In this document: one piece after another, positions 11,730-22,800 of the stretch
How the letters are laid out: the number at the start of each line of letters is the position of its first letter
Numbering within the stretch: position 1 is the stretch's first letter
Origin: Liolophura sinensis
Lineage: Eukaryota > Mollusca > Polyplacophora > Chitonida > Chitonidae
Direction: 5' to 3'
Assembly: GCF_032854445.1 (NCBI RefSeq)
Contig: NC_088300.1
Location: forward strand, 3,286,001-3,350,000
Length of the DNA: 64,000 nt
Notes under the pieces: generated by a model
Database searches by the model: none
What the model was told of the DNA's origin: nothing
What the model saw: only the letters and a program-made list of their open reading frames with translations
Program-made: the position numbers and the translations under genes

Positions 11730-12077
11730 TTACAGCAGTAAGATTTTGAAATTTGTATTAACCGGCAATGCGCCGAGATAACGACAACGGCAAACCGATC
11801 TTCCAACATCAAGGCGTGAGTGGAGGTTCTGCTGTTGTGAAACATTGTCCTTGTGCAACTTATGTCTTAAAGGATTGAGATAGTATCTGTCATCGTTGAG
11901 AACGTGGTTTCTGTATTTAATATTGATACACTCAATTAAAATAGTAAGTGACTGGGAATTTCCATGAAGTGAGGACTGAAATGAAGTGAGCTGATCATCG
12001 GACATATCAGATGGCAATGACAGTTGACATGGTTGAAGTGAAGGAGATCCTGATAAGTCAGACTCAAATTCTTGCAA
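11730..12077 (-). other. Unassigned 115-codon open frame between TASP1 and SDHAF1
   Basis: An open frame reading FESDLSGSPSLQPC, LPSDMSDDQLTSFQSSL and LNPLRHKLHKDN near the likely divergent promoter. I recognise no family. Further short open stretches on the same strand continue to about 12527, broken by stops, so this could be a decayed gene or element, or chance. Apart from this and the CpG patch, 11372-13030 shows nothing I can name. Confidence 0.2.
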
Positions 12078-13030
12078 ATTATTTGGTCACCCAGATAGAT
12101 AGTTAATATTAGGAGGATGGTTTTAGGATAACAGTGCCTTTGATTTGTATGTGCCAAAAATAAAGCAATGACTATAGGTCACATTGCGAATATTCAAGCA
12201 TGGAGATTTTAAGCTCAGGTTGTTGCACGTGGTAGAATGACATCCAGGAACCAGCTTGCCAGAAATGAACATCTGAGATGGGTCTCACTTACTAACATAA
12301 ACATCAAGCTAGTCTGTACAACTGCCTTTTCAACATTCCCCAGTTTCCAATGATCGGATGGCCTTGGTCGATAGTGCTTTCTTGTTAAGGCAATTCTCAC
12401 ATGAAGTTTGCTGGAGATAGGCTACTTGACTTGCACCAATTTGATTACAACATATATGCCACACAAGGAAAAGCTTGCCAGAATAACCAGACAACTTGCC
12501 AAACTTGTCAACTTGATCATGGCTCACCTTTGTTCTGAACCCATAACATACTGGTCGTTATTGTATTAAGTGAAAAAGTTTTTGAGTATTGCATTAAACA
12601 ACAATCAAAATAAAGCAGGTACCTCCTGAAGATGGGGAATTTTAGTTATTATGTAGTTAGAAAATTTGCCAATTGGGCATTTAGACTTTGCATGTGCTAA
12701 AATTTAGACCCAATTCTTGGTCAGTAGGTATCAGTGATCTGAAGATTGGCAGTGTGTCTTTGACTTGCTTCTCAAAAGCAGATTCTTCAATAAACTGATG
12801 CCTAATCCTCTATTTTACAGCAGCCTAAATTTTACAACTCACACTGTCCAACTAATTAGCAGGGATAATCTGTAAGCTTTGAATAGGCACAGTGGGGAAA
12901 CCCTCTAGAAACACTGTCATTTTTTGTCTGTTGAGATAGATCAAGTTAAGAGATGGAAATACATGTGCAGCTGCAGTAAAAACATAATCAAATTGATGGT
13001 GAACTTGAATATTATCAAATTGATCTTTTC

Positions 13031-13032
13031 AG
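13031..13032 (+). other. SDHAF1: 3' splice acceptor of SDHAF1 5' UTR exon (predicted)
   Basis: GATCTTTTCAG precedes GTCTCTG 60 bases upstream of the SDHAF1 ATG, implying a non-coding first exon further upstream, perhaps at the CpG patch near 11.5 kb. Confidence 0.4.
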
Positions 13033-13092
13033 GTCTCTGTTGTGTATTGCGCCGGAGATAACAATTGAATCACATTGAATCTTGAACAGAAG

Positions 13093-13338
13093 ATGCCAAA
13101 GTACAGTCAACTGCAGGTACAAGTTTTAAGTCTGTACAAGCAGTTTCTGAGAGCAACAGAAAAGCGACCTGGTTTCTGTAGTTACATACGTGAGGAATTC
13201 AAGAAAAATTCGCATCTGAAGAAGACAGATGTCCTTCATGTTGAATATTTATTGAGAAGAGGAAAGCGACAACTGGAAACGCTGAGGAGCCAGTCTGTAA
13301 ACAGTATGGGTGTATTCTACAAAGACAAAGAGCAGTGA
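13093..13338 (+). CDS. SDHAF1: Succinate dehydrogenase assembly factor 1
   Basis: LYR-family mitochondrial matrix protein that helps load iron-sulphur clusters into the SDHB subunit of complex II. The 81-residue product begins MPKYSQLQVQVLSLYKQFLR, aligning with human [20 protein letters not shown]. Next come EFKKNSHLKKTDVLHVEYL and RRGKRQLETLR (human RRGRRQLQLLR, the arginine-rich surface), then MGVFY near the end. The ATG at 13093 is chosen because homology starts there; the open frame upstream begins only with TTG. It is single-exon, as in mammals, and lacks the long human C-terminal tail. The signature reads LYK, not LYR. It lies 56 bp upstream of TAMM41 on the same strand. Confidence 0.93.
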   Translation: MPKYSQLQVQVLSLYKQFLRATEKRPGFCSYIREEFKKNSHLKKTDVLHVEYLLRRGKRQLETLRSQSVNSMGVFYKDKEQ

Positions 13339-13394
13339 CTTAACTCTGCAGTGCTTCTAGTCTGAGACTACAGCTGTCTGAGACAAAACAAGCC
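13339..13394 (+). promoter_or_regulatory. 56-bp spacer between SDHAF1 stop and TAMM41 start
   Basis: Too short for a normal poly(A) site plus promoter. It contains two pyrimidine-AG stretches, CTTAACTCTGCAG and TGCTTCTAG, that could act as 3' splice sites for a TAMM41-only mRNA. There is no AATAAA. It supports a dicistronic transcript or alternative acceptor use. Confidence 0.4.
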
Positions 13395-14510
13395 ATGGCC
13401 TCTGCATCCATACGGTTGAGTAGAGTTTTCAAAAAAGAGAGCTGGTGTAAACTTTTCCCACTTGGTGTGAGACAGGTTCAACTTTTCAGCAGTTATCTTT
13501 CAGAGAGAAAATCCACCAGTGCTCACCTGGTGGAGTCGCCTTTACATCGTATTCTTAGCCATCTGCCTGGACAAATGCAAATGGCTTTTGCTTATGGATC
13601 AGGAGTGTTTCAACAAGAAGGCCATAAGGACTTCTCCCAAAACATGATAGATTTTATTATAGCAGTTGACGATCCTGTGTCCTGGCATCGTGAAAATATC
13701 AAAGTGAACGGAAAACATTATTCTTTTCTGAAATACTTTGGGCCACGGTATATTAACAGGGTACAGAGCCAGTATGGAGCAGGGGTTTATTTTAACACCT
13801 TAGTGCCATGTGAAGGTCGCTTGATAAAGTATGGTGTTATTGGAACAGATAAACTAGAAATTGATCTTCTGGACTGGGAAACACTGTATGTGAGTGGTAG
13901 GCTTCATAAACCAGTGAAGATGCTGAAAGCTCCATCTAAAAGTTCACTTATAGCAGCACTGGATATTAATTTGAAGAGTGCCGTGCATGCTGCTTTGTTG
14001 CTTCTACCTGATGAGTTTTCAGAAATTGACCTCTACACAACCATTGCAGGACTCTCTTACAATGGAGACTTTCGAATGGTTATTGGTGAAGACAGGAACA
14101 AAGTTTCTAATATTGTGAGGCCAAATGTAGAACGATTTCGTAAACTCTATGAAAACATTCTTGACAATGAAGAACATATATTTTGGAACAAGAGTAAAGG
14201 TTTCCTGGAACAATATCCTAATCATGCTGTCCAATATCATCATCTAAATTTGCTTCCCAAAATGGTTCAGATGAATCTGGTCGCTGTGCGCAATGTGAGT
14301 GGTCGCTATTACGACACTGAAGAAGTCATTCGCAGCTTTGCACATAGTAGTCAATGTGACGAGTATGTGGCCAAAAGTATTGAGGAAATTGTCCGGAAAT
14401 CCAGTAGATCACAGAGCATTAAAACTATCTTCACAGCAGGCCTGAAGAAATCCATAGTATACAGTTGTAAAAAGTTGAAGAAAATGGTGAAAGGTTCAAA
14501 CAAAATATAG
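13395..14510 (+). CDS. TAMM41: Mitochondrial CDP-diacylglycerol synthase (phosphatidate cytidylyltransferase)
   Basis: TAMM41 converts phosphatidic acid and CTP to CDP-diacylglycerol on the matrix side of the inner mitochondrial membrane, the first committed step to cardiolipin. The 371-residue product has a basic, acid-poor N-terminus of about 35 residues (MASASIRLSRVFKKESWCKL...) fitting a targeting peptide. The nucleotidyltransferase core follows: AFAYGSGVF at about 64-72 and MIDFIIAVDDP at about 84-94 (metal-binding acidic residues). Other conserved blocks are HYSFLKYFGP, YGAGVYFNTL, RLIKYGVI, AGLSYNGDFRMVIGEDRNKV and, near the end, IFTAGLKKSIVYS. Length is slightly above human. The gene is entirely intronless here, whereas vertebrate TAMM41 has several exons. 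The ATG is in AGCCATGG context. Confidence 0.98.
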   Translation: MASASIRLSRVFKKESWCKLFPLGVRQVQLFSSYLSERKSTSAHLVESPLHRILSHLPGQMQMAFAYGSGVFQQEGHKDFSQNMIDFIIAVDDPVSWHRENIKVNGKHYSFLKYFGPRYINRVQSQYGAGVYFNTLVPCEGRLIKYGVIGTDKLEIDLLDWETLYVSGRLHKPVKMLKAPSKSSLIAALDINLKSAVHAALLLLPDEFSEIDLYTTIAGLSYNGDFRMVIGEDRNKVSNIVRPNVERFRKLYENILDNEEHIFWNKSKGFLEQYPNHAVQYHHLNLLPKMVQMNLVAVRNVSGRYYDTEEVIRSFAHSSQCDEYVAKSIEEIVRKSSRSQSIKTIFTAGLKKSIVYSCKKLKKMVKGSNKI

Positions 14511-14597
14511 AAGTTCAGTAGATAACAGTTTGTTGCATGCAAGCATACAGGAAAGAAATTTGAAAGGTTTCGGTTGCTACATTTTCTCATTACCTGA

Positions 14598-14658
14598 AGT
14601 ATCACTTCTGTATTATAAACACTTGCCATTACCAATGTTTCGTACTTGCCAGGTGAAT
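14598..14658 (+). repeat. 61-bp direct repeat, copy 1
   Basis: AGTATCACTTCTGTATTATA ... ACTTGCCAGGTGAAT matches 15452-15512 with few differences. The rest of 14511-14960 is TAMM41 3' flank with a G-rich patch near 14670 and no gene. Confidence 0.7.
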
Positions 14659-14964
14659 TAGTGATTCTGGGGGGAGAGGAGGGGATTAGAGGGTTGGGGA
14701 ATCATAAGATTGTGGGCTGTGTATTAAATTAGTCGTGCCCAATGGTGTAATGTATATACTGTTGTATATGATGAATTTCTACAGTAAACAACTTCTCAGG
14801 GAATGTCAGAGCATTCAGATTCAATAGATTCTTTCCTTACAAAAATTTCATATGATTGTCAGATTTATACTCCAAAGAATTCAGTCAAAAAAATGAAAGT
14901 CTGTAATGACAGTGGTGTTTTGCTTTATCCTTACAACGGTGATTCTTGAGTATGGTGTAAGACA

Positions 14965-15452
14965 CATGGATTGAAATGGCCAAAACTTGGACGACACTGG
15001 CTCAAGTTTTTCCCACAGATTTAATCAACAAGAGCTTCTACCCAGCTGAAGTAAATACGGCTGCAACGGAAGCTGCTCAAGTTTGGGAACCTATCACTTC
15101 AAACATTTTCACTTTGAGATCCATCTGTCTTACCCTCCAGCAAAAGAAATTCAGAAATATTTCTTGTCATGCATTCCTTACATTAGACAGGGGTCCCCAG
15201 GAGTATTCCTGTGGGTGGCGCACACTGCCCCTCTCCCAGCAAACAGATGTAATTGAGTGAGGAGGTTTGAGGCATCTGCAGAGATTGATTAGAGCTGGGT
15301 CAAAACTGAAGGCCAGCGGGAACATTTGTAACAAGGCCTATAACTCAGTTGTTTCTGACAACAGACATTATTGAGAATTATGTTGAAGGAGAAAGCTGTA
15401 AATCTAGACTGTCAGTAGAATCATAAGTGATTAGGAGCAGCCAATGAGGCCA
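14965..15452 (+). repeat. Unclassified dispersed repeat C, copy 1
   Basis: About 488 bases closely matching 50738-51242, with near-identity over the right half (from GACAGGGGTCCCCAGGAGTA to ATCATAAGTGATT). No coding capacity is shared by both copies, since the 94-codon frame in this copy is not kept in the other. There is no tRNA-like head, no clear terminal repeats and no A-rich tail. Confidence 0.8.
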
Positions 15453-15512
15453 GTATCACTTCTTTATTATAAGCACTTGCCATTACCAGTGTTCTTACCT
15501 GCCAGGTGAATA
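15452..15512 (+). repeat. 61-bp direct repeat, copy 2
   Basis: Abuts the right end of dispersed repeat C and matches 14598-14658. Confidence 0.7.
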
Positions 15513-15704
15513 CATGTAACTGATGTAGGTGCCATACATTTTGTTTTCTTGGTGGAGGGTGGGGTTTATCATCATAAAATTTGGCAATTGCTTGCGAATG
15601 TGCACTCAATCTCGCATTCCAAATCGAGCATTAAGTGAACCATCTTGTGCAGCATGATGATACTAGCATCTCACTCCTGTTTGCACTGGTTCATTGCAGC
15701 TTTC

Positions 15705-15815
15705 TTAGGTTAGGTGATTTGTCAGATACATGGGGAAAAGGTGTTTTCCTGTGGGCTGTTTGGTTTTCTCCACCCATAAATCTGACAAGTGGAATAACTT
15801 CGAGTATGACATTAA
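15705..15815 (+). repeat. SINE-A-like tail, diverged
   Basis: TTTTCTCCACCCATAAATCT then gtggaataacttCGAGTATGACATTAAAC follows the order of the SINE-A right half in plus orientation, with heavy divergence. From 15816 to 16843 I see nothing recognisable. Confidence 0.4.
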
Positions 15816-16843
15816 ACCTAAATCTGATAAATTAATAATCACTATTGCTCGTGACAAAAGAGAGAGAACACATTTACAGCATAGTTTCCCATCTGCATGG
15901 ACAGGATAAATCAACAGTATCTGTCCGAAACCTTATACCCCTAAGATCTGGTAACAAACCTCCCAAAGATCTCACCTATAGATGCGTGAAGGGAAGGTTT
16001 CAGCTTAACAAACACACATGGCATCAACAGTGGAACACCCGTCCCGCACCCCTTGTATCATTGCGCTTTACATGTATGCAAAACGGGAGCTCAATACAGG
16101 TAGTACATTTTGAGAAGCCTCCCTTGATATTTTCCTTCACATCAATTCTATTATACACCAGTCACTAAAGTTGTGAATGGTAGAATTTATGGTGATTTAG
16201 CGTAGAGCATCAACAATGGAATGCCCCCATCATAGTATTGTTCTGTTTTTGAGATACCACCATTAACATTTACCTTAATGTTGATTTCAAGACAAGTAGC
16301 TGAATCATGTAGTTGGAGCATTCCACTTGTGTTATTGGGCTTGCGACACTTAGGGTATGACATTACAGTAACAACAACTATGTTAGTTGAAAGTGGAGAA
16401 AAAAGCTTGCCTACTGATGGCTTTAGACTTCATTTCTGATATTTATGTCTTAAATTTTTTAAGAGGCATATAAAAGTTAACAGAGTAACATCACAAAGTA
16501 TCTTTATGGATACCAACTTCTGGTTTATTTTTTACTGACGTCTTGATGTACGTTCTAACATCGCTTGATAACAATTTGTCTAAGTGTCTTAATTTCTGAA
16601 TTGGATGGTAAATTCCTCTCTGCTATCAAGGTAGCTATTAAGTCGCACCTTCATGCCGTTGAAAATATTACAGATTCTGATTTAACTAAATTGGCAGGAT
16701 TTCAGTTTGTATTAATGCCCATTTTCCACCAATTACAGGGGTTTTATGTCCTCAATTACATACCAGTACATTTTATGTTTAATCCTGTGCCAAATGCATA
16801 ATATAGTTGTATATGGATGATAGGCTTGGACACTACTGCTCAG

Positions 16844-17207
16844 TGAGTGAGTGAGTGCTTGGGGTTTAACGTCGTTCTCAACAATTTTTCAGTCATATGA
16901 CGACGAAGGAATCATTAGGGTGCATGTACGTGTAATGTGCCTCCTTGTTGCAGGACGGATTTCCACCGCTCTTTTATTTAGTGCTGCCTCACTGAGACGA
17001 CTTACCGAAGGCAAGCAAGCCGCCCCGCCCGAGCCATTATACTTATACGGGTCAACCAGTCGTTGCACTATCCTCTTCATGCTGAACGCCAAGCGAGGAA
17101 GTTACAACTTCCTCTTTTAAAGTCTTAGGTGTGACTCGATCAAGGATTGATCCTGGATCTACCGGTCCCGAAGCGGACGCTCTACCGACTGTGCTATCCG
17201 GGCCGGT
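16844..17207 (-). mobile_element. SINE-B, full length, with 13-bp target-site duplication
   Basis: On the minus strand it begins CCGGCCCGGATAGCACAGTC with tRNA-like A-box (AGCACAGTCGGTAGAGCGT) and B-box-like GATCAATCC, and ends in a tail with GTCGTCATATGACTGAAAAA and GTTAAACCCCAAGCACTCAC. The flanking duplication CACTACTGCTCAG occurs at 16831-16843 and 17208-17220. The head is long and GC-rich, so the copy is young. Confidence 0.92.
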
Positions 17208-17432
17208 CACTACTGCTCAGCTCTCATTGTTCATAGGGCCTTGGTGAAATTTAGCATTTATAGTAAACCCTTTACTTTCCACCAATATGGTGGGCATATC
17301 ATCACTTTGAATAGTTTGAACTGTCAGTAACTTTCCAAAGGTCAATAGCTGACCTCCGGGCACTCTGGTTTACTGGTGTATGAGTAACTATTCTGTAGTG
17401 TGGTGCTAGACACCAAGCAAATAAATACATAA

Positions 17433-18452
17433 TAGTTGTACTGCTGGATACCAATAGGACAGATGTACTGTTGGATGCCAGTAGGACAGTTGTACTGCTG
17501 GATACCAATAGGACAGTTGTAATGCTGGCTACCAATACGACAGTTGTACTGCTGGATGCCAGTAGGACAGTTGTACTGCTGGATACCAATAGGACAGTTG
17601 TACTGCTGGCTACCAATACGACAGTTGTACTGCTGGATGCCAGTAGGACAGTTGTACTGCTGGATACCAATAGGACAGTTGTACTGCTGGATATCAGTAG
17701 GACAGTTGTACTGCTGGCTACCAATACGACAGTTGTACTGCTGGATGCCAGTAGGACAGTTGTACTGCTGGATACCAATAGGACAGTTGTACTGCTGGCT
17801 ACCAATACGACAGTTGTACTGCTGGATGCCAGTAGGACAGTTGTACTGCTGGATACCAATAGGACAGTTGTACTGCTGGATATCAGTAGGACAGTTGTAC
17901 TGCTGGCTACCAATACGACAGTTGTACTGCTGGATGCCAGTAGGACAGTTGTACTGCTGGATACCAATAGGACAGTTGTACTGCTGGATACCAATACGAC
18001 AGTTGTACTGCTGGATATCAGTAGGACAGTTGTACTGCTGGCTACCAATACGACAGTTGTACTGCTGGATGCCAGTACGACAGTTGTACTGCTGGATGCC
18101 AGTACGACAGTTGTACTGCTGGATACCAATAGGACAGTTGTACTGCTGGATACCAATACGACAGTTGTACTGCTGGATATCAGTAGGACAGTTGTACTGC
18201 TGGCTACCAATACGACAGTTGTACTGCTGGATGCCAGTAGGACAGTTGTACTGCTGGATACCAATAGGACAGTTGTACTGCTGGATACCAATACGACAGT
18301 TGTACTGCTGGATATCAGTAGCAGTTGTACTGCTGGCTACCAATATGACAGTTGTACTGCTGGATGCCAGTAGGACAGTTGTACTGCTGGATACCAATAG
18401 GACAGTTGTACTGCTGAATACCAATAGGACAGTTGTACTGCTGGATACCAGT
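17433..18452. repeat. 27-bp minisatellite with higher-order structure
   Basis: About 38 units with core GGACAGTTGTACTGCTGG and a variable part of four main types (gatgccagta, gatacccaata-like, gctaccaata, gatatcagta). Types follow each other in repeating blocks of three to six. Because 27 is divisible by 3, four long frames are open through the array; they are by-products, not genes. Confidence 0.97.
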
Positions 18453-18959
18453 AGGACAATTAGCTTGTTCTGCCAGTGACAATGTGAAAAGTTAATCAAG
18501 TATTTGTCATAGGGTGCTGGTTTTCTCAGGAACTCCAACTCTGTACTACACTGACCATCATCATATAAGTGGAATATTCTTTGATTACTGCTTCAAAACC
18601 CAACAAAATAAGTATATCATGTGGATGAATTCACACCAATAATTTGAACTTTGTATTCAGAGACTGTCAGCTTGCACCACACATTCTGCTGTTTGACTAG
18701 CAGGTTTGGAGTTAGAGTGCACAGGAGCACCCAATGCATCCTTAATGTGCCACCCTGACAAGTCTCGGTTAAAGCTTTGTACAGTCTGGGTTTAAAATCG
18801 ATGTCTGTCCCAGCTAGGCACCATGAACAGGGAATCTGTACTGTATTTACCGGTAAGTGTTTGCAATCCTCATGCTTAATACATGCCTATCATTTAAACC
18901 AGGTAGGACTTGATGATCAACCGACCTTCTTGATACAGCAATGGCTAAAAACAATCAAG

Positions 18960-19060
18960 GCACAGGCCATGGTCTAATGGTTACAGTCTCTTGTCTTTCA
19001 ATTTCTAGGACCCACGAGGTGCAGGTTCAAAACCTGTCCTTGGACAGGGAATTTGTTGAT
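18960..19060 (+). repeat. tRNA-like SINE head fragment
   Basis: TGGTCTAATGGTTA (A-box-like) and GGTTCAAAACC (B-box) with tRNA-like spacing, but the ends do not form an acceptor stem. The interval 18453-19851 otherwise holds no gene I recognise. Confidence 0.45.
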
Positions 19061-19851
19061 TTCTATCGCTACACTGTTCGTACAAGATTACATTCATAGA
19101 GCTCCACACATCTTCCACCAATATGCTGTACATCATGGGAAGGCTTGTCAGTAACTTGTTTATGGTCAGTGGTTTTTGCCAGGCACTGCTGCTTCCTCAA
19201 TTCATAAAACTTGCATCGTATAAACAAAAAATTGCATGTGCTGTACAACAGCAATCAAATAAATAAATAAAGGCAATCCAAACCTACAGTGCTATATGCT
19301 TACCGACTGGAGTAAACAACAATGTTTATTCTAGCATTTTTATAGAGGATTCTATTCAAAATGAAATAAAACTATCTGGAAGTGACATAATGCCAATCAA
19401 GAGAAAACATCACTGATTCAAGCAACTTTTTCTGGAAAATAGAATGCTGGGAATGTCCAACTCTCCAAATTGTCTGAAGCACCCTTCACTCCAACCACAG
19501 TCGAGAGAGACAACTGACTAAATCTTGCTGCGAAGTCTTACAGTAATGTGAGAAATAATATCCAGATATAGTTCCAATGTACAGCAATGTGTTACGTGCA
19601 GAATTTCTAACATATGCTGGAATATGCTGAGGCAGGTCATGTCAAGAAGTATGGAAATGGCCGTCCTTGGTTATTAAATGCATATGATTAGACTTGCCTT
19701 TGCTCTTACATGTACATAAGACAACCTAACAATTTTACTGGACACTTTTCTCCCTTGATAACAGTACACATGACTTGATATTAGTATAATATTAGAACTG
19801 TTGCCAGAAGAAAGAACACAAGGCAAGTGCAATACTTTAACTAAACTTCCT

Positions 19852-22800
19852 TTAAGGTTGATCAAATGCTGTTCTGAGAACATTCACAATATCCTCCAGG
19901 ATGCTGTCTCTGTTTGGTTTGGAAACCTGTAAAATACAAGGATGTGTTGGCTCATTAAGAAAAGGGAGACACCGATTTAGCCTTAACTCCATCATTGTAT
20001 CTATAAATAAAACAGTGAAATTTTTATGTAAACCAATGTAAAAGGGTGACTAATAAGCCTTATCTACCTCCTGGCTGGAGGGAATTTCCCTTTAGTCTAG
20101 TGGTAGAAGTGTGGACTCCAAGCCCAGAGATTGCTAGTTCAAATCCTCAGCTGGTAATCCCATCTTTACCAATGGGGTTGCTTGGGGGTTGGCTTATGAT
20201 ACATTGGTGGACCCTGTGTGTTTGAGTCTCTTTTCCTGGGTAGTCATGAGAACCTGACTAAGAAAACTGAGAGTGAATGTAACAGGGCAATATATAAGCA
20301 CTATCTACTACTGGGCTGTAGGGAATTTCTCTGATGGCTGGTCCAACATTGCAAAGAAAAAAAGCAAAAAAACATCTTTACCAAACAAACTTGAATATAG
20401 TACAGAATACAGAAGGTAAGAGTGCCCACTGTCCAAAGGTGTGCTTTATTCTTAGTTTCACCCTTCTCCATGGCCACATGGCCACATTGCATTCAACAAG
20501 AATGTCCACCCCTGAATTTGTGCTTCTTAATTTTTTTCTTTTATGTGAAATGTTCAGTACAAGCATCATACTTACATTGAACAGTGTCACATCTTTCCTG
20601 TTGCGTATTTCTTCGACCATGGTAATAGGTCTTCCTCTCTGTATCGGAAGAGTTGCTATGATGGCGTATTTAGGGTTATCAAACAGATGGCGAACTATAT
20701 GAACAAACTCTGAACTGAACAATTCCATCTTTCCTATTTCATCCACTGCACACACAACCTTATCAGTTTCCTTCTGAAAATAAAGATGATAAAATAATCA
20801 TAAATTCATTAAGCTTGAAGTAGTAAATCATGCTTTATCATGCTAGCAAAGTTGAGATAAATAATTCTGCTAATCTGCTAAGAATTCTGCTAAATTTTTA
20901 TACAATCGCCATCCTGGTTGTAACTGTACATACATGTAATACTGTAAATAGGCCTACATACAACAGAGCGGAAAATCACCACTATTTACCTCCAGTATAG
21001 TGGAAGAAATGTGGACTCAAACTCAAACTGAAAGGCAGATGGTTCAGTCTCAAACAGGGACCCGCTGTCGCAATTGGTGCTACATCACAAGTAGAGTGAG
21101 TTGGGGTAGCTAAGGTACAGTCTTTTTGAGAGTACATACTGGTGGTTTCAAGTCACTGCCCACAAGGACTTGACAGGTTTAAAGAGGGGGTGAATGTAAC
21201 AGTGTGAAATACAAAAGCTATCAACTTCTAGGATAGAGGGAATTTTTCTTTGGTCTGTTGGTGGAAGATCAATGGTTCAACCCCAACAGGGTCACCTCGT
21301 CATATACAAATGATTCAATACTGGTACTGTTAATTCCTGGAGCAGTCTGCCAGCTGATCCTCTCAAATACATATAGAGATTACCTGAAGTATGTCTTTCA
21401 GATATCATAGGCCCTTGTGAAGAACGTTTTCTTAGACACGTACAGTGCCTAAGTGAAGCAAGTCAGAGACATAGGGCCTACATGTACCTGAACCAGAAGT
21501 CTCTTTAGAGTCACATTTATACGGCTTACTTGAATCCTCTCAGACGTACACTGCCTACTTGATGCCTCTCAGACGTACACTGCCTACTTGATGCCTCTCA
21601 GACGTACGCTGCCTACTTGATGCCTCTCAGACGTACGCTGCCTACTTGATGCCTCTCGGACATACACTGCCTACTTGATGCCTCTCAGACGTACGCTGCC
21701 TACTTGATGCCTCTCGGACATACACTGCCTACTTGATGCCTCTCAGACATACACTGCCTACTTGATGCCTCTCGGACATACACTGCCTACTTGATGCCTC
21801 TCGGACATACACTGCTTACGTGAATCCTCTCAGACTTAGACTGCTTACTTGAATCGTCTCAGACGTACACTGCCTACTTGATGCCTCTCAAACGTACACT
21901 GCCTACTTGAATCCTTTCAGACATACACTGCCTACTTGATGCCTCTCAGACGTACACTGCCTACTTGAATCCTTTCAGACGTACACTGCCTACTTGATGC
22001 CTCTCAGACATACACTGCCTACTTGATGCCTCTCAGACATACACTGCCTACTTGATGCCTCTCAGACATACACTGCCTACTTAATGCTTCTCAGACATAC
22101 ACTGCCTAATGGAATCCTATCAGACATACACTGCTTACTTGGATCCTCTCAGACGTACACTGCCTACTTGATGTCTCTCAGACGTACACTGCCTACTTGA
22201 TGCCTCTCCTACGTACACTGCCTACTTGAATCCTCTCAGACGTAGACTGCCTACTTGATGTCTCTCAGACGCAGACTGCCTACTCGATGCCTCTCCTACG
22301 TACGCTGCCTACTTGGATCCTCTCCGACGTACACTGCTTACTTGGATCCTCTCAGTCGTACACTACCTACTTGATGTCTCTCAGACGTAAACTGCCTACT
22401 TGATGCCTCTCAGACATACACTGCCTACTTGAATCCTCTCAGGCGTACACTGCCTACTTGAATCCTCTCAGACGTAGACTGCCTACTTGATGCCTCTCAG
22501 ACGTACACTGCCTCCTTGATGCCTCTCAGACATACACTGCCTACTTGAATCCTCTCAGACGTACACTGCCTACTTGAATCCTCCCAGACGTATACTGCCT
22601 ACTTGATGTCTCTCAGACATACACTGCCTCCTTGATGCCTCTCAGACGTACACTGCCTACTTGAATCCTCCCAGACGTATACTGCCTACTTGATGTCTCT
22701 CAGACATACACTGCCTACTTGAATCCTCCCAGACGTACACTGCCTCCTTGATGCCTCTCAGACATACACTGCCTACTTGAATCCTCCCAGACGTACACTG

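Noticed and set aside
14976-15260. 94-codon ATG frame (MAKTWTTLAQVF...)
   Set aside because: It lies in dispersed repeat C; the copy at 50738 does not keep the frame.
17302-18538. Long open frames of 300-398 codons on both strands (VLLVSSSTT and QLYCWIPIG repeats)
   Set aside because: They are translations of the 27-bp minisatellite, open in several frames at once, with no non-repeat domain.
18965-19045. Possible tRNA gene
   Set aside because: A- and B-box-like motifs exist but no acceptor stem or anticodon arm can be drawn; more likely a SINE head.
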